Made by a program: the position numbers and the translations under genes. Of a stretch of DNA of 64,000 nt, positions 10,054 to 20,631 are shown one piece after another. Numbering within the stretch: position 1 is the first letter of the stretch; each line of letters begins with the position of its first letter. The DNA is taken from assembly GCA_022925895.1 (NCBI GenBank), contig JAKSYS010000044.1, positions 62,001 through 126,000 on the forward strand. The letters are read 5' to 3'. Source of the stretch: Fragilaria crotonensis. Taxonomy: Eukaryota > Bacillariophyta > Fragilariophyceae > Fragilariales > Fragilariaceae. The notes under the pieces were generated by a model. That model did not search any database. It was not told the origin of the DNA and was given only the letters and a program-made list of their open reading frames with translations.

Positions 10054-10893
10054 ATGGCCGCGGTCGTTGAGGGGTGGCCGATCTCTTGCACCATCGAAGC
10101 CAATCCAATTCTTCACGTCGCAAGGAATGGGACAACCGGCGAACTTTTCTTCAATACAAATAATTCAGCTTCGATCGGCAACGGGTCTTACATTCTTGTC
10201 AACCGAACCAACGAAGAGAATACGACATTGGATTTGACTATGGATTTTCGAGAATGCACTTGCGGAACGAGTAAAAAGCGCTACTTTTGTCCAGGACAAG
10301 CTAGTATCTGCACAATCGCTTCTAAGGATGCGCCACCAACATGCTCGTACATTGTCTCATCTGACGTCTTTGGGGTTCCGCCAGTGCCATGTCTTGAGGC
10401 ATGGATTTTCATATGCTTCTTGGTGTTGGTGTTGAGCGGACAAGGGCGCATTCTGCTTGACTTTTCTATTCGGACAATATTTCCCAAGTACAATGTCGTC
10501 TTGGCGAATCGCATGCTAGCCCGCCGCCGAGAAAAGGCGATTACTATGATTCGAGCACACATGGAACGAAGACAACGGGCTCTGCATCGACACCGCTATG
10601 GTATCCGCCGAAACCAAACATGGACTGCACCAATGAATATCGCGAATAATCCAGTATCGTTGTCGCTTAAAACTCGCAAGTTCTACTACAATCACCAAGA
10701 ACAGGATGATGAATGTGAGCAAACCGAATGTACAATTTGTTTTGTTGCCATCGAAAATGGCGATCGCGTGGGAGAACTTCCTTGTCATCACTTGTTTCAC
10801 ATTGACTGTCTCAAGACTTGGTTACGAAAGCGGAACGTTTGTCCCCTCTGTCTCGCTGAAAACATCGCTACTCCTCAATATGAGCAACCTTAG
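10054..10893 (+). CDS. RING-H2 finger membrane protein, paralogue of the gene at 434-1516
   Basis: From ATG 10054 the protein is 279 residues. It has N-glycosylation-type sequons, a Cys-rich lumenal part (ECTCG, RYFCPGQ), a membrane segment (WIFICFLVLVL) and a basic linker. The RING-H2 finger reads CTIC, CHHLFHIDC, CPLC. The C-terminal half aligns closely with the RING gene at the left end of the window (FVAxxxGDRVGxLPCxHxFHxDCLKxW). Unlike that paralogue no signal peptide follows the ATG. A 5' exon may therefore be missing, and a pyrimidine-rich TTTTGTCAG immediately upstream would fit an acceptor. It converges on the histidine kinase 78 bp away. Likely an E3 ubiquitin ligase on an endomembrane; substrate unknown. 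Confidence 0.78.
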   Translation: MAAVVEGWPISCTIEANPILHVARNGTTGELFFNTNNSASIGNGSYILVNRTNEENTTLDLTMDFRECTCGTSKKRYFCPGQASICTIASKDAPPTCSYIVSSDVFGVPPVPCLEAWIFICFLVLVLSGQGRILLDFSIRTIFPKYNVVLANRMLARRREKAITMIRAHMERRQRALHRHRYGIRRNQTWTAPMNIANNPVSLSLKTRKFYYNHQEQDDECEQTECTICFVAIENGDRVGELPCHHLFHIDCLKTWLRKRNVCPLCLAENIATPQYEQP

Positions 10894-10971
10894 AATACAA
10901 ATTCCGACAAATGTAGTCTACAATCCACTTGTAGCTATCTTACATGACAATCGAGCAACGGAGCTGCGCAA

Positions 10972-13491
10972 TCATAAACTAAAAGCAGTGGCGGGATCAG
11001 GGGTGCTGGGTGTCATACCCTTGTTGTCAGTCAAGATTTCGCCGCTGAGAATTCTTATCATCTCTTGCTTCATTGGTTCCTCCTTACAGGGGAATGGTTT
11101 CATCGCAAAGGCGTTGGCACCAGCTGACATGAACAGCTTTTCTATGTCATTAGCCGAGAGTCCGCAAATTATGGACTTGCATCCTTTTGTACGCAGCAAA
11201 CGGACAGTCTCTGTGCCGAGAAGGTTCTTTTCAGCACTTGTCATGTATTGATCCATGAAGATCACATCGTAGTCGTGTGAACCTGCTAGGTTCAGGGCAG
11301 CCTCCCCGCTTGAAGCCTCCGTTACCACCCATTGCGGACACACCTTCTTTACAGAGCGAGAAAAGAGCCTTCTGAGAAGCATGTCGTCGTCCACGAAGAG
11401 AATATCCAGACTTTCCGGCAGCGATGTCTTGCGGTAATCGTCGCTTGTCACAACGGCCGAAGTGGACAAGTCAACCATGCCGACACTCTCGATTGGTACG
11501 GGTGATGTATTCAAGTCCACAATGAAGCGAGCGCCAGGATTGCTCCCAACTCCACTGTGGTATGATTCGTCCAAGCGTACCGACCCTCCCATCAATTCAA
11601 TCAGCTGCTCACAAAGACTTAGCCCGATGCCTGTTCCTTGGCTGAGTACATCAAGACTATCCTGAAATTTACAAAAGAGATTCTTTCGTTTCTCATCCGG
11701 TATTCCGGGACCTGAATCTTCAATGTACAAATGAACGCTGCCGTCCACAACAGCAGCGCGTAAGCGAACAAAACCTTCAATGACGAACTTGACAGCGTTC
11801 CGACCAAGATTCAAGACGACTTGTTTCAAACGTAGGCGGTCGGCCTCGACAATCAAATTTGAAGGGCATTCGACGAGAACCTCAAACAATTGATCCCGGC
11901 TGTACAACATGGCCGCCACAGGGTTCAAGATGTCATTCAAGATATCCACTGGTGCGTGCTCGAGCACAAGTTGATTGTTTGCAGCTCTGGATAAGTCCAG
12001 CATACTTCGCAACAAATCATTGATGTAACGCAAGCTGACTTCAATGATAGCCACATCTTCGCAGACAGCAATGCGCGATGCCTCATCGGTATGAGATTGC
12101 TTCTCGGAAAGTGACGAGGAAACAAAAGTGCAGGCGGAGATGGCGGCTGCAAGGGGATTGCGTACTTCGTGAGCAATGTAGTCATTAAGTTCATGCTCTC
12201 GCTTGGCAGCGAATCTAGCTTGATCGACAAGCTCGGTAGAAGTTGCAGTCAACGCGTCAGCGTGGATCTGTTTCTGCATCATTATCGTGCCGATAAGGCC
12301 AGTGACACTGAGGGCGACGAAGAATGCTATTGCGATGATTACAGCGAATTTCGCCTCATCGACTTGGTATGCCACGGTCATGACCCACTCGTTGTAGCTG
12401 GTCTCCAATTGGGTGGTTACAACACCGCGCCCCCATGAGCTCGTATCACGATCAAAGTCCTCCGTCTCTGCCAGAACGACGTTGTTTTTCTTCACTAAAT
12501 TTGTGGCATTGTCAAAAACAAGGTCGACTTGTGTCAAACGGAATTGGAAACGTGCCAGTCTGAAGTTTTCGTAGATGTTACTGCGTCTCACAAGTTCCTT
12601 CCAGTTGATGACGGCCACAGCAAAGCCCCAGCAATTGTGCGAGACACCTTGCACCTCAATGGTATGATCGGGCACATCAATCGGTAAGCGGACGATGAAC
12701 GCTTGTTCGATGAATGGATGGCAGACGTTGCATCGCCTTAACATTAGAGGTCCCGTGACGACAGCCTTGTTTGCGATAATGGTGGCCTCGGCTGCTTCCT
12801 TGCGAAGTGGGTCTTTGAGAAGATCGTGACCAACGGCAGTACTACTGTCATAAAAGATCCCGTCAGGAAAGTCTTCCGTGTTGTTCAGAGGGTTAACAAG
12901 ACAAACGACACCTTGAGGGGCGAGCTCGAGATTGATAAGAATACCTTGCATCTGAGCGTTTCTCTTTATCGTGCCAGAGATCTCAGTGTATCGCTTCACT
13001 ATATCAGGGTCGTCGCAGATACCAGTTACATTGCGATGTGTGATGACAGTGTCCGTAATGTATGGTAATGAGCCTGATTCATTGCCGGGTCCGATGGCCG
13101 ACGGTAAGCCGCGAAAGATTTCCATTTCAATGGCGAACTGAGCCAGAGAGAAGAGAGGCAAGATTGCTAGATCGAGTTGCTTTGAAAACCAATCGCCTGT
13201 TTCGATTGCTAAGGCCTGCGCTTCGTCGATGAGCCCCTGTTGGTCGCTGTGCCGAACGACCTGTACAACAGCCACACCAGATCCAAAAATAACCCCGAAC
13301 AGCATAATCGAAAAGAACGGTATGATCGGATGCGCTTTCGCAGCATGACACCAATTGGAAGCAGATTGCCGCCATGACGCTTTTCTGTTCAGATCAGCGC
13401 ATTCCGAGGGTTCCGGTCCTCCCATCTCTTGATCAACAGCGGTGTCACTGCTGGAAGGAAGACTGCTGCTAGTGCGGGCTTTGGACCACAT
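10972..13491 (-). CDS. CHASE-like hybrid sensor histidine kinase with receiver domain
   Basis: An 839-residue protein with ATG at 13489-13491. Two membrane segments (about 56-78 and 382-404) bracket a roughly 300-residue extracytoplasmic sensor domain with CHASE-like layout. The phosphoacceptor H-box is NDYIAHEVRNPLAAA with H441. The ATPase domain has the N-box NLGRNAVKF (about 561-569), G1 DSGPGIP (592-598) and G2 GTGIGL (619-624). The receiver domain starts near 692, with acidic residues D701-D703, phosphoacceptor D747 in FMDQYM, and K798 in MKPF. All residues needed for autophosphorylation and phosphotransfer are present. No HPt domain is in the protein, so a separate phosphotransfer partner is expected. 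The ligand is unknown. Single exon, convergent with the RING gene. Confidence 0.9.
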   Translation of the reverse strand: MWSKARTSSSLPSSSDTAVDQEMGGPEPSECADLNRKASWRQSASNWCHAAKAHPIIPFFSIMLFGVIFGSGVAVVQVVRHSDQQGLIDEAQALAIETGDWFSKQLDLAILPLFSLAQFAIEMEIFRGLPSAIGPGNESGSLPYITDTVITHRNVTGICDDPDIVKRYTEISGTIKRNAQMQGILINLELAPQGVVCLVNPLNNTEDFPDGIFYDSSTAVGHDLLKDPLRKEAAEATIIANKAVVTGPLMLRRCNVCHPFIEQAFIVRLPIDVPDHTIEVQGVSHNCWGFAVAVINWKELVRRSNIYENFRLARFQFRLTQVDLVFDNATNLVKKNNVVLAETEDFDRDTSSWGRGVVTTQLETSYNEWVMTVAYQVDEAKFAVIIAIAFFVALSVTGLIGTIMMQKQIHADALTATSTELVDQARFAAKREHELNDYIAHEVRNPLAAAISACTFVSSSLSEKQSHTDEASRIAVCEDVAIIEVSLRYINDLLRSMLDLSRAANNQLVLEHAPVDILNDILNPVAAMLYSRDQLFEVLVECPSNLIVEADRLRLKQVVLNLGRNAVKFVIEGFVRLRAAVVDGSVHLYIEDSGPGIPDEKRKNLFCKFQDSLDVLSQGTGIGLSLCEQLIELMGGSVRLDESYHSGVGSNPGARFIVDLNTSPVPIESVGMVDLSTSAVVTSDDYRKTSLPESLDILFVDDDMLLRRLFSRSVKKVCPQWVVTEASSGEAALNLAGSHDYDVIFMDQYMTSAEKNLLGTETVRLLRTKGCKSIICGLSANDIEKLFMSAGANAFAMKPFPCKEEPMKQEMIRILSGEILTDNKGMTPSTPDPATAFSL

Positions 13492-13661
13492 TTTGCCTTA
13501 TTGTGTCGTCGACGACCTTGATACCTTTGATGTATAGACTAACGCTTGGTAACAACAAATGTGCAGGCACAAGTACCCTTCCTCTAGATTGGCTCGAGTG
13601 TTGTGTTGGGCAGGGGGTCACAAGGGTAATATGAGTGGAAAGTGCGTAACCACTCGATTTA

Positions 13662-13681
13662 GGCCGGTGCTTACAGAAAAC
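13662..13681 (+). repeat. left terminal inverted repeat of element 1
   Basis: A 20-bp perfect inverted match to 17871-17890, directly readable. Confidence 0.95.
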
Positions 13682-13979
13682 CGTACTGGACACACGAACC
13701 ACACTCGACGTCACTTCGGTAAAAACTCTATGCTTACAGCCTCCGAAGTCGACCCCGTTCTGATGTCGACTTCGGTGTGTCCGGGTCTTTTTCATCATTA
13801 AAACCAAACTCGACACCGTCAGGGTAAAGGACCCGGCTTCAAACCAAACCCGACACTGGAGTACTGTCTACCAGTCATGACAGGAGTCGGTTTTAGTTCG
13901 ATTGGCATGTTTTGCCAAATCATATTGTAATAGTATCATACTTCATTCCACTCCATTTCAAGCCATTTCTGAAGCAACC

Positions 13980-15786
13980 ATGGGGTTAGAAGCTTCAAGA
14001 CTTCTTGCAATTGACATGCTGAAGGGTCTGTGTGATGGTGGTGTCAATGTTCCGCTGACAGAAGATGATTGTTTTGACAAAAATGGCGAGATTGACAACG
14101 AGAAATTTGAAGAGTATCTCATGCAAGAAGATTATGAAGATGAAGAGAAGAGAAAGTTGCTCCTCGCTTTGGCGAACATGGTTGGAGAGAGCGCAAGGAA
14201 ACGAAAGAGAGGTGCAATGGCGGATGCTCAACGACGAATCCGCGCGGCAAAGAAAACTCGAGTTGCGCGCTCGAGGTGGTACACTGATCCAGTGACACGC
14301 GTCAAGCGCAAGAAGACGCCCAAAATGAGCGCATGGTGGGAGGATTTCATTCAGGATCCGCGACCTGAAGATAAGCATTGGGCCAAGGAGTTCAGACAAA
14401 ATTTCCGCCTACCATATGCGTCGTACGTGATGCTTCTTGATATGATATCATCGGACGCAAGCATAGGGTTGTTTGACCGATGGATCAAGGCGTATGAGAG
14501 CACAACAACAAAAACAAAAAGGTTTCGCCAATTGAACTGCTTCTCTTGGGTTCACTTCGTTATCTGGGAAGAGGATGGACGTTTGACGACATGAAGGATG
14601 TGACATACATCAGTCGCGACGTCCATCGTAAGTTTTTTCATCTATGTGTCTACACCACGTACGGTCGAGGAACTGAGGGAATGCGAGCGTGAATACAGTA
14701 TAGCGGGTTTTCCTGGTTGCATTGGTAGCACCGATGCAACCCATATTCCTCTGGAGAAGGTTTGTATGTCGATGCGCCAAGCGCACCTTGGCCACAAGTC
14801 AAAGTGACGATGCGGACGTACAATTTGACCTGCAATCATCGTAGAAAGATCCTGCATACAACAGAGGGCCACCCTGCAAGGTGGAATGACAAGACTTTGA
14901 TTCGTTTCGATAATTTTATGACAGAGCTTCGCGATGGAGCATTGAACGAAAATTTGACTTCGAGTTGAGGACGCAACAAGGAATGACGAGTGACGACGAT
15001 GGTGAGGACAGGACACTCAAGCTCAGAGGTGCCTACGTAATTGTTGACAATGGGTATCTGGAGTGGTCAACCACAGTGCCGCCATTGAAAGCATCCTGCA
15101 ACCGATCCGAGTTGAGGTTTTCGCAGTGGCTTGAATCGATGCGAAAAGATGTTGAGTGCACGTTCGGAATTTTGAAGGGGCGTTGGAGGATTCTGAAGTC
15201 GGGCATCAGATTGTACAATACGGAAATTGCCGACAACATCTGGCTCACATGTTGTGCTTTACACAACATGCTACTTGATGTTGACGGCCTCAGCAAGTCG
15301 TGGAACAATGGCGTTCGCTCACGTTGGGAGTTGGAAACTGGCGAGTTCGGAGCCGACGATATCCCGTTTGCGATCCATAGATTGGTGGATCCCACGGGTA
15401 CTGAGGAGTTCCGTTTGCGCCAGTACGATAGATCGCGCTTTGGTTATCAACGCCCGCCGACTCTAGTAAGTGATAATGAGGACGAGGAGGATAACGACGG
15501 TGGGGATGAAATGAGCGAAAACGATTGTAATCGCAGTCACCAGCACGACCGTCGCAATCGTCGAATCGGACGAAATCACAGCAGCGCGACCGCATCATCT
15601 CGAACAATGCGACGAGGACGAATCGAATCGGGAACGGCAGTGAATGAACTGAACTTCTTTCAGTTCCGTTCGCTTCTAATCGACAATTTCAACATTCGTT
15701 TTCACGAAAACAATGTCCAGTGGCCGAGGAGGCTAGCTCATTCGACACCTAGACATGTTCCTGTTCTGATTGACGTTGTGGCGTGA
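13980..15786 (+). pseudogene. Harbinger-type DDE transposase, frameshifted
   Basis: The start is ATG 13980. The coding signal hops between frames at least four times: near the A-run at 14516-14520, near the T6 run at about 14635-14640, and near 14803 and 14960. Conserved blocks remain readable. An N-terminal basic region is followed by a first-D block GCIGSTDATHIPL (about 14725-14760), a second-D block YVIVDNGYLEW (about 15035-15065) and the E block DVECTFGILKGRWRIL (about 15150-15200), so the DDE triad survives. The C-terminus is acidic, then Arg-rich. It belongs to element 1. It is likely non-functional as sequenced unless some indels are assembly errors. Confidence 0.85.
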
Positions 15787-15868
15787 AAGCAATCGTCATA
15801 CTATTTGTACTTGTCGTGTATAACTACCATTTACTATTTCGTGTACTCCCTTCCCTAGTATTGTTACT

Positions 15869-17673
15869 TTACCACCTATAGTTGTAGTCGCCATTGCGAA
15901 TCCTCGTTTGACTCGCTGGCGTTTCATTGTCGAAGCAAGTCTTGCACCACGGATTGTTTTGCAATCCTCGATTTGTATCGCAACAAACGGAACACACTCG
16001 AACTCGCTTGCACTTCAAGCAAGTATGGTTAGACGGCATCAAATTGCATTCCGTGCAAGTACTAGTCGTGATACTCATTGGGGTGTTTGCTCGAGGAGTG
16101 CTTTTGTTTCCGTCAGCGTCATCATTCTTAGTATCATTCGTCAGCAGCCTAGTGATCCTATCATTTCCGCCACGACCACTACCATTCTCATTGTCTTCAC
16201 TTGTACTGCTTTCGATTCCACTGCTCCCGAAACTACCACTTGTTCCAATCATTGGAGTCGCCATTTCAATACTCAACTTGACCGTGCTACGTTTTTCCTC
16301 CAACACCCGACTTTGTCGATCGCACTCAGATTGTTGTTGCTTCTCAAGTTCAAGTTCAAGCTTCTCAATTTCGTCTTCATTGCTTTGCATCTTTTCCAGC
16401 AATACGTCATCAGGCTTCTTCCTGAACTTGGACGAGAGTGTGAGCTGCTGGAGTATCACTTCCCTTTTCCCACGACGCGCGGCAAGTTTGTCCCGAATAA
16501 TACGAAGACGCATACTATGATGCTGCTTCTCTTGTTTCTCCAAGGCCTCGGCCTCAAGGTGCTTCAGAGTATTTTTCCAGAGATCCAATTCGACAGCATT
16601 CTCAGGTGGTTGCATCACGTCTATCTCACGTTTTTTGCCACGTCGATTGTCGACAGGAGGCATACTTGCTGCCATCGCCGCCTTTCGCATTGCGGTCCGA
16701 GTATGAGTGCCACGTCCAAATGACGTATCAACTTTGGACTCATTGAAAGCATAGAGGCCATCGCTGCCCCATCCTGAATCGGTATGTGCCCCCAAAGAGC
16801 CCATGCCAAGAAGCCGACGCCGAATTTGAAATATGGATTTTTCTCTGTCCCCCTCTTGTCGACTTGTTGTCTCGCCGCCGATGCCGCAGCAGTAATTTCC
16901 GGCAAAGTCGCTGCAACTGATGGAGTGTCGTCTGTCGTTGTCGTTATTGTCCTCGCCGGTGCGTTCATCGTCATCACAGTTGGTCCACTCACCATCGCAG
17001 TTTCTTGCATTCCCCTAGGTTGTCGTGCCTTTTCTTCTCGTTCAAATTCCATCTGGATCGCATCAAGGCACCATAGGATGTAGTCATCCCAGTTTGTACC
17101 CGATGGAAAATCTCCGTCTCGGTATGGAGACCCCGGTGCTGTCACAAGCGCCATCATCTTCTTACACGTTTGCACCGCCTGTAGTGCCCTTTTGTGTAAT
17201 GTCCGACCCGTAATCTTTGTGGTGTTTGTGAAATTCCTCTGCAACAAGAGGTCCTTGGTGATGGAAGTTGGTCCGACAAATATATGAAGCCCTTTGTCGA
17301 TGCAACTTCTGTGGCATCGTTAGAAAAATCTGACCTGATTCGTCAGGTTCAGATGAGGTAAATAAACCCGCAAACCTGCCCAACCCATTGACGAACTGAT
17401 CAAGGTAGCAGATGGATTCTGGGTCATCGTTGCCGCCAAAGTTATCAATTATAATCTTGGCTTGCTCCATTTCAGTCATTGAGTCTCCTCCTGGACAATT
17501 TCAGGGGAATCGTAGCATGCCAACGCGATTGTAGTCTGTATCTCAACCAATAGCGCCTTCGTGACGTTAGTGCCGATTCGTTTGCTTGCTCGACATGGCG
17601 CGCCGAACTTAGATGGTTGATGGATTTTGTGTTCTGCAGATCTTTCGTCAAAGTATGTTCCATCGAAACACAT
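15869..17673 (-). pseudogene. Harbinger element 1 accessory protein, frameshifted, with Cys-rich finger
   Basis: A chain of overlapping minus-strand frames (17700-17476, 17479-17162, 17247-16621, 16804-15869) that reads as one protein broken by frameshifts; an ATG is available at 17671-17673. The last segment has a long charged coiled-coil region (about 60-175 of that frame), Ser/Gly-rich linkers, and a C-terminal cross-brace-like cysteine cluster. The cluster spacing is C-x2-C-x7-C-x2-C-x4-C-x2-C followed by a further C-x2-C. Harbinger elements usually carry a second DNA-binding gene beside the transposase, and its place and orientation fit that role. No specific family is claimed. Confidence 0.62.
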
Positions 17674-17870
17674 GAACAAATTGGTATTGTTCCTACGCAA
17701 CGTGGTTCAACGGCTCGTCGGCAACACTAATACTCATCGCTATAGAAGAAATATAAAATTAAAGAAAGTACATAGGGAAATTGAAATTGGTTCACATCGG
17801 AGTTCTGTAAGCAACTGATTTTGTTGCGCGGAAGGAATCTGACGTCGAGTTTGGTTCGGGAAAATTCTGT

Positions 17871-17890
17871 GTTTTCTGTAAGCACCGGCC
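17871..17890 (-). repeat. right terminal inverted repeat of element 1
   Basis: Perfect 20-bp inverted copy of 13662-13681. Confidence 0.95.
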
Positions 17891-17929
17891 TGAGCACGTG
17901 TTTATGACGATAGGTCCTAATCTCCATCC

Positions 17930-18785
17930 TCAATACTCATCTTTCTCGTCATCGAGTTCGTGTGCCGCCACACCTCTTCGCACCGCATTGGCGACCTTCG
18001 ATCTCGCCGACGAATCTGCATATTTTCCAATGTGTACAAGATACTCACGCTTATCTGGTAGAGTGCGCTGCACCGAATCTAGGCTCAGAAGGTGATCGAG
18101 CCATTCGTGGTAGGGAGCCAACTCGGGATCGTCAGTCGGAATGGCGTAGTTTGGACCTCGGTAGTGTTCGAAGACATAAAAGCGGAATGCCCAAGGGAGA
18201 AGAGAGATGTCGACATTTGAGAGTTGTGAATCCGCAAGGAACAATGGACCGTTGGTCTTCTTTAGCTCCAAGGAAAATGATTTTAATCCTTTAAGGAGGT
18301 TAGAGAAGTGTTCCATTCGTTCTTCTTCTTCCTTGCGCACCAAGACGCCGTAGTATGGAGAACAGCAATCCCTGTTGACCTTTATCTCACACTCGACACC
18401 GTGCGGCCTCATATGGATCTTCTGGTACCAGTCGATCCTTTCCAGTAGCACCACTGATTTGATCGACGAAATCGACAGTCACAAGTGATTCGTACACAGC
18501 CCTTCCTTCGTCAGCCACATTTGTATTTCGATCGACAGGAATCAGAGTTGGGACAAGAGCTGATGGTTCCGCGTGTTTCAATTCATCGGCTTTCCAATGG
18601 TACCACCACTCTTGCCCTGTGCCCGTCACATTCTTCTCATCCTTGCGTTGTTCCCAACCCAACGCTTCCACCCATTCGTACTCAACTCTACCACTGTGAT
18701 GCTCTAACGCTAGCGTTGCTCTATGAGCGAAGGGGCAGAACCATGCAGAGAGGTAACGAAACTTCGGAACAGTTGCTGTTGCCAT
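17930..18785 (-). pseudogene. glutathione S-transferase (Cys-type, omega-like), interrupted
   Basis: ATG at 18783-18785. The first frame (to 18387) has the thioredoxin-fold N-domain with YLSAWFCPFAHRATLAL. The Cys in the CPFA motif is the catalytic type used by omega-class and related GSTs. After EDPYEAARCRV a TGA stop appears, and a +1 shift then restores the C-terminal helical domain (VNRDCCSPYYGVL onward to 17930; SNVDISLLPWAFRFYVFEHYRG). So there is both an in-frame stop and a frameshift near 18380-18395, with otherwise conserved sequence. It sits between two Harbinger elements (40 bp downstream, 98 bp upstream of the ATG). The family is clear; whether it is truly dead depends on read-level confirmation. 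Confidence 0.8.
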
Positions 18786-18882
18786 CGTAACGTATTGGAA
18801 TCCAGGAGGTTCCGGAATATCTTCTTTTCGACGCTTATGTCGACCGACATGAAATTAAGTGAAAACGGTTACGACGACTTTA

Positions 18883-18924
18883 GGGCCGTTCTTATCGAGC
18901 CTCGTTTTTTGCGGAGGTCCGCAA
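18883..18924 (+). repeat. left 42-bp TIR of element 2
   Basis: Identical, inverted, to 22376-22417. It includes an internal palindromic TTGCGGA...TCCGCAA-like stretch. Confidence 0.97.
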
Positions 18925-19146
18925 TCTTCTCATGACTTTTTCTGTCGTGGCCCATTCCAAAATGTCCAGTTAAAATTTCATTCTTATCGGGAAACAAATA
19001 TCGCAAACTCCGCAACCCTCGCAGACCTGTGAATTATTTCCACGTGGTGTAGTATAAACGTATACTAAAATACTCGGAGTACATCTTTGTAATTCGTGTG
19101 CACTAATTGGTTTCTTAGTCGCACACTGATCTTGCTTTCAAGTGAA

Positions 19147-20631
19147 ATGGACGTTGCTCCGACCCCCCCTGCCTCCAACAGGAAGCGCAAGATCAAGGCA
19201 TTTCCCATTGAACTGGCAAATGTGACAGATGACCACAGGTCAAGATTTAGCTTCGCATTGGAGCTCGATCCAAACCCAAGGAGCAAATATTATGGATCTG
19301 AGTCCCTTGTCGCCCAGGCAGTTGCAGTCAACGTCGACAACAGGGAAGTTGTTGTTGATCTAAAGACTCTTGTTGTTGATCATCTCCGTCAGTTATGCAA
19401 AAACATAGGAGTTGTCAATTGTGGATCTGCCAATAAATTTGATTGCCGAAAGGCACTTGCTACTTACATCAAGTACCAAGACGAGTTGGAACGAAAGGGC
19501 CTTACTGCAACCTCTACTGCATCACGACTCACTAGCACTATATGTCGTGCGGTGAATGTTGTGTTTAGCGATCAATTTGTCGATGACTTCTTTACCGTCA
19601 ACGACAACATGTCCAGACGCGACCATGAAACCAAAAGAAACCCGAAGTCATTCTGGATTGCAGCTACTCTTGCCCACAATTCTTGCATCGAAAGCGACGT
19701 TGATGTTGTGCACATTCCAAAGAGGGCAACTGAATCCACATACGATGGTGCTTCTGTTCCTCCCAATAATAACAACAGCGTGTCTGTCGCAGCAGGCGAA
19801 ACAGCGGAAGACGATGATGATGCAAGTACCATCGGTCGTGGTGGAGCTGAATTTGACACCCGTGATCCCTTCTCAACAATTCTGAACGATGATCATGATC
19901 CTCACATTGAAGGAAGCCTTGAGACTGACAAAGCCATTAATCTTCTGGAGGTTAACCAATTTGATACAAAGGCGTTTCGGAAAAAAATTCTTGACCTTTT
20001 CAAGATCCGCCGCATTATGAAGGAGAACATGACAGTCTCTGGCACACACGACAACGAGCCCTGGAATTTTGTTGAGAGTGCGATGACAAAGGTACAAGGC
20101 TTCACCAAGATTTCTGTGTATTACTTCTACAAGCGATGCGAAGCATATGATGAGATTGATTCGGTCTTTCAACCATTTTTAGATCCAGCCTTTGTTGGCG
20201 ATACAACTAGCCTTGGCGGATGCAACGACAGTGACGACGAGGAAGATGGTGTGGGAAGTATTAGTACTACTTCCACGAATAGCTTTAAGAAGCAACGTGT
20301 GAAGGTGGAGAAGAACGATGATACTAGTACATTCGATAAAAAGTATTCGACCTTGATTGACCAAGGTCAGATGACAATACATCATATGGAGCAATCGGCC
20401 AATCATGAGCAAGCTCGTTTTGAACTTGAACAGGAATCGGCCATTCGAGAGAAAGCTCGTTTTGACCTTCAACAGGAATCGGCCAATCGTGAAAAGGCGC
20501 GTTTTGACCTCGATCTGAACAAAGATAAGTTCTTTGCGCGTCTTGAGGTTGCAAAGGCGATGAACGATTATGAAGAGCTTGCAAAATTGAAGAAGGAGGC
20601 TAATGAAATGCCTTCGATGCTGGGATTGTGA
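19147..20631 (+). CDS. Harbinger element 2 accessory protein with SAP-like motif and coiled-coil repeats
   Basis: A 494-residue protein from ATG 19147; the upstream extension starts only with GTG. It has a basic N-terminus (NRKRKIKAF). Residues about 70-115 (LKTLVVDHLRQLCKNIGV ... DCRKALATYIKYQ) resemble a SAP-type helix-extension-helix DNA-binding motif. An acidic middle follows. Near the C-terminus is a tandem 14-residue coiled-coil repeat (ESANHEQARFELEQ, ESAIREKARFDLQQ, ESANREKARFDLDL). The second protein of Harbinger elements is usually a DNA-binding partner that escorts the transposase to TIRs, and that role is inferred here. The frame is fully open, unlike its counterpart in element 1. 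Confidence 0.8.
   Translation: MDVAPTPPASNRKRKIKAFPIELANVTDDHRSRFSFALELDPNPRSKYYGSESLVAQAVAVNVDNREVVVDLKTLVVDHLRQLCKNIGVVNCGSANKFDCRKALATYIKYQDELERKGLTATSTASRLTSTICRAVNVVFSDQFVDDFFTVNDNMSRRDHETKRNPKSFWIAATLAHNSCIESDVDVVHIPKRATESTYDGASVPPNNNNSVSVAAGETAEDDDDASTIGRGGAEFDTRDPFSTILNDDHDPHIEGSLETDKAINLLEVNQFDTKAFRKKILDLFKIRRIMKENMTVSGTHDNEPWNFVESAMTKVQGFTKISVYYFYKRCEAYDEIDSVFQPFLDPAFVGDTTSLGGCNDSDDEEDGVGSISTTSTNSFKKQRVKVEKNDDTSTFDKKYSTLIDQGQMTIHHMEQSANHEQARFELEQESAIREKARFDLQQESANREKARFDLDLNKDKFFARLEVAKAMNDYEELAKLKKEANEMPSMLGL

Larger units (their letters stand above)
13662..17890. mobile_element. PIF/Harbinger-type DNA transposon, element 1 (4.23 kb, decayed)
   Basis: Bounded by perfect 20-bp inverted repeats GGCCGGTGCTTACAGAAAAC at 13662-13681 and (inverted) 17871-17890. 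Beyond them a second, imperfect inverted block matches (CGAACCACACTCGACGTCA near 13695-13713 against the complement of about 17840-17858). Flanking trinucleotides are TTA (13659-13661) and TGA (17891-17893), a one-mismatch version of the 3-bp TWA-type duplication typical of PIF/Harbinger. Inside are two convergent broken genes, a DDE transposase (plus) and an accessory protein (minus), the usual two-gene plan of this superfamily. Confidence 0.9.

Noticed and set aside
15908-16723. 271-codon plus-strand open frame
   Set aside because: Antisense to the Harbinger accessory gene; composition matches complement of coiled-coil codons.
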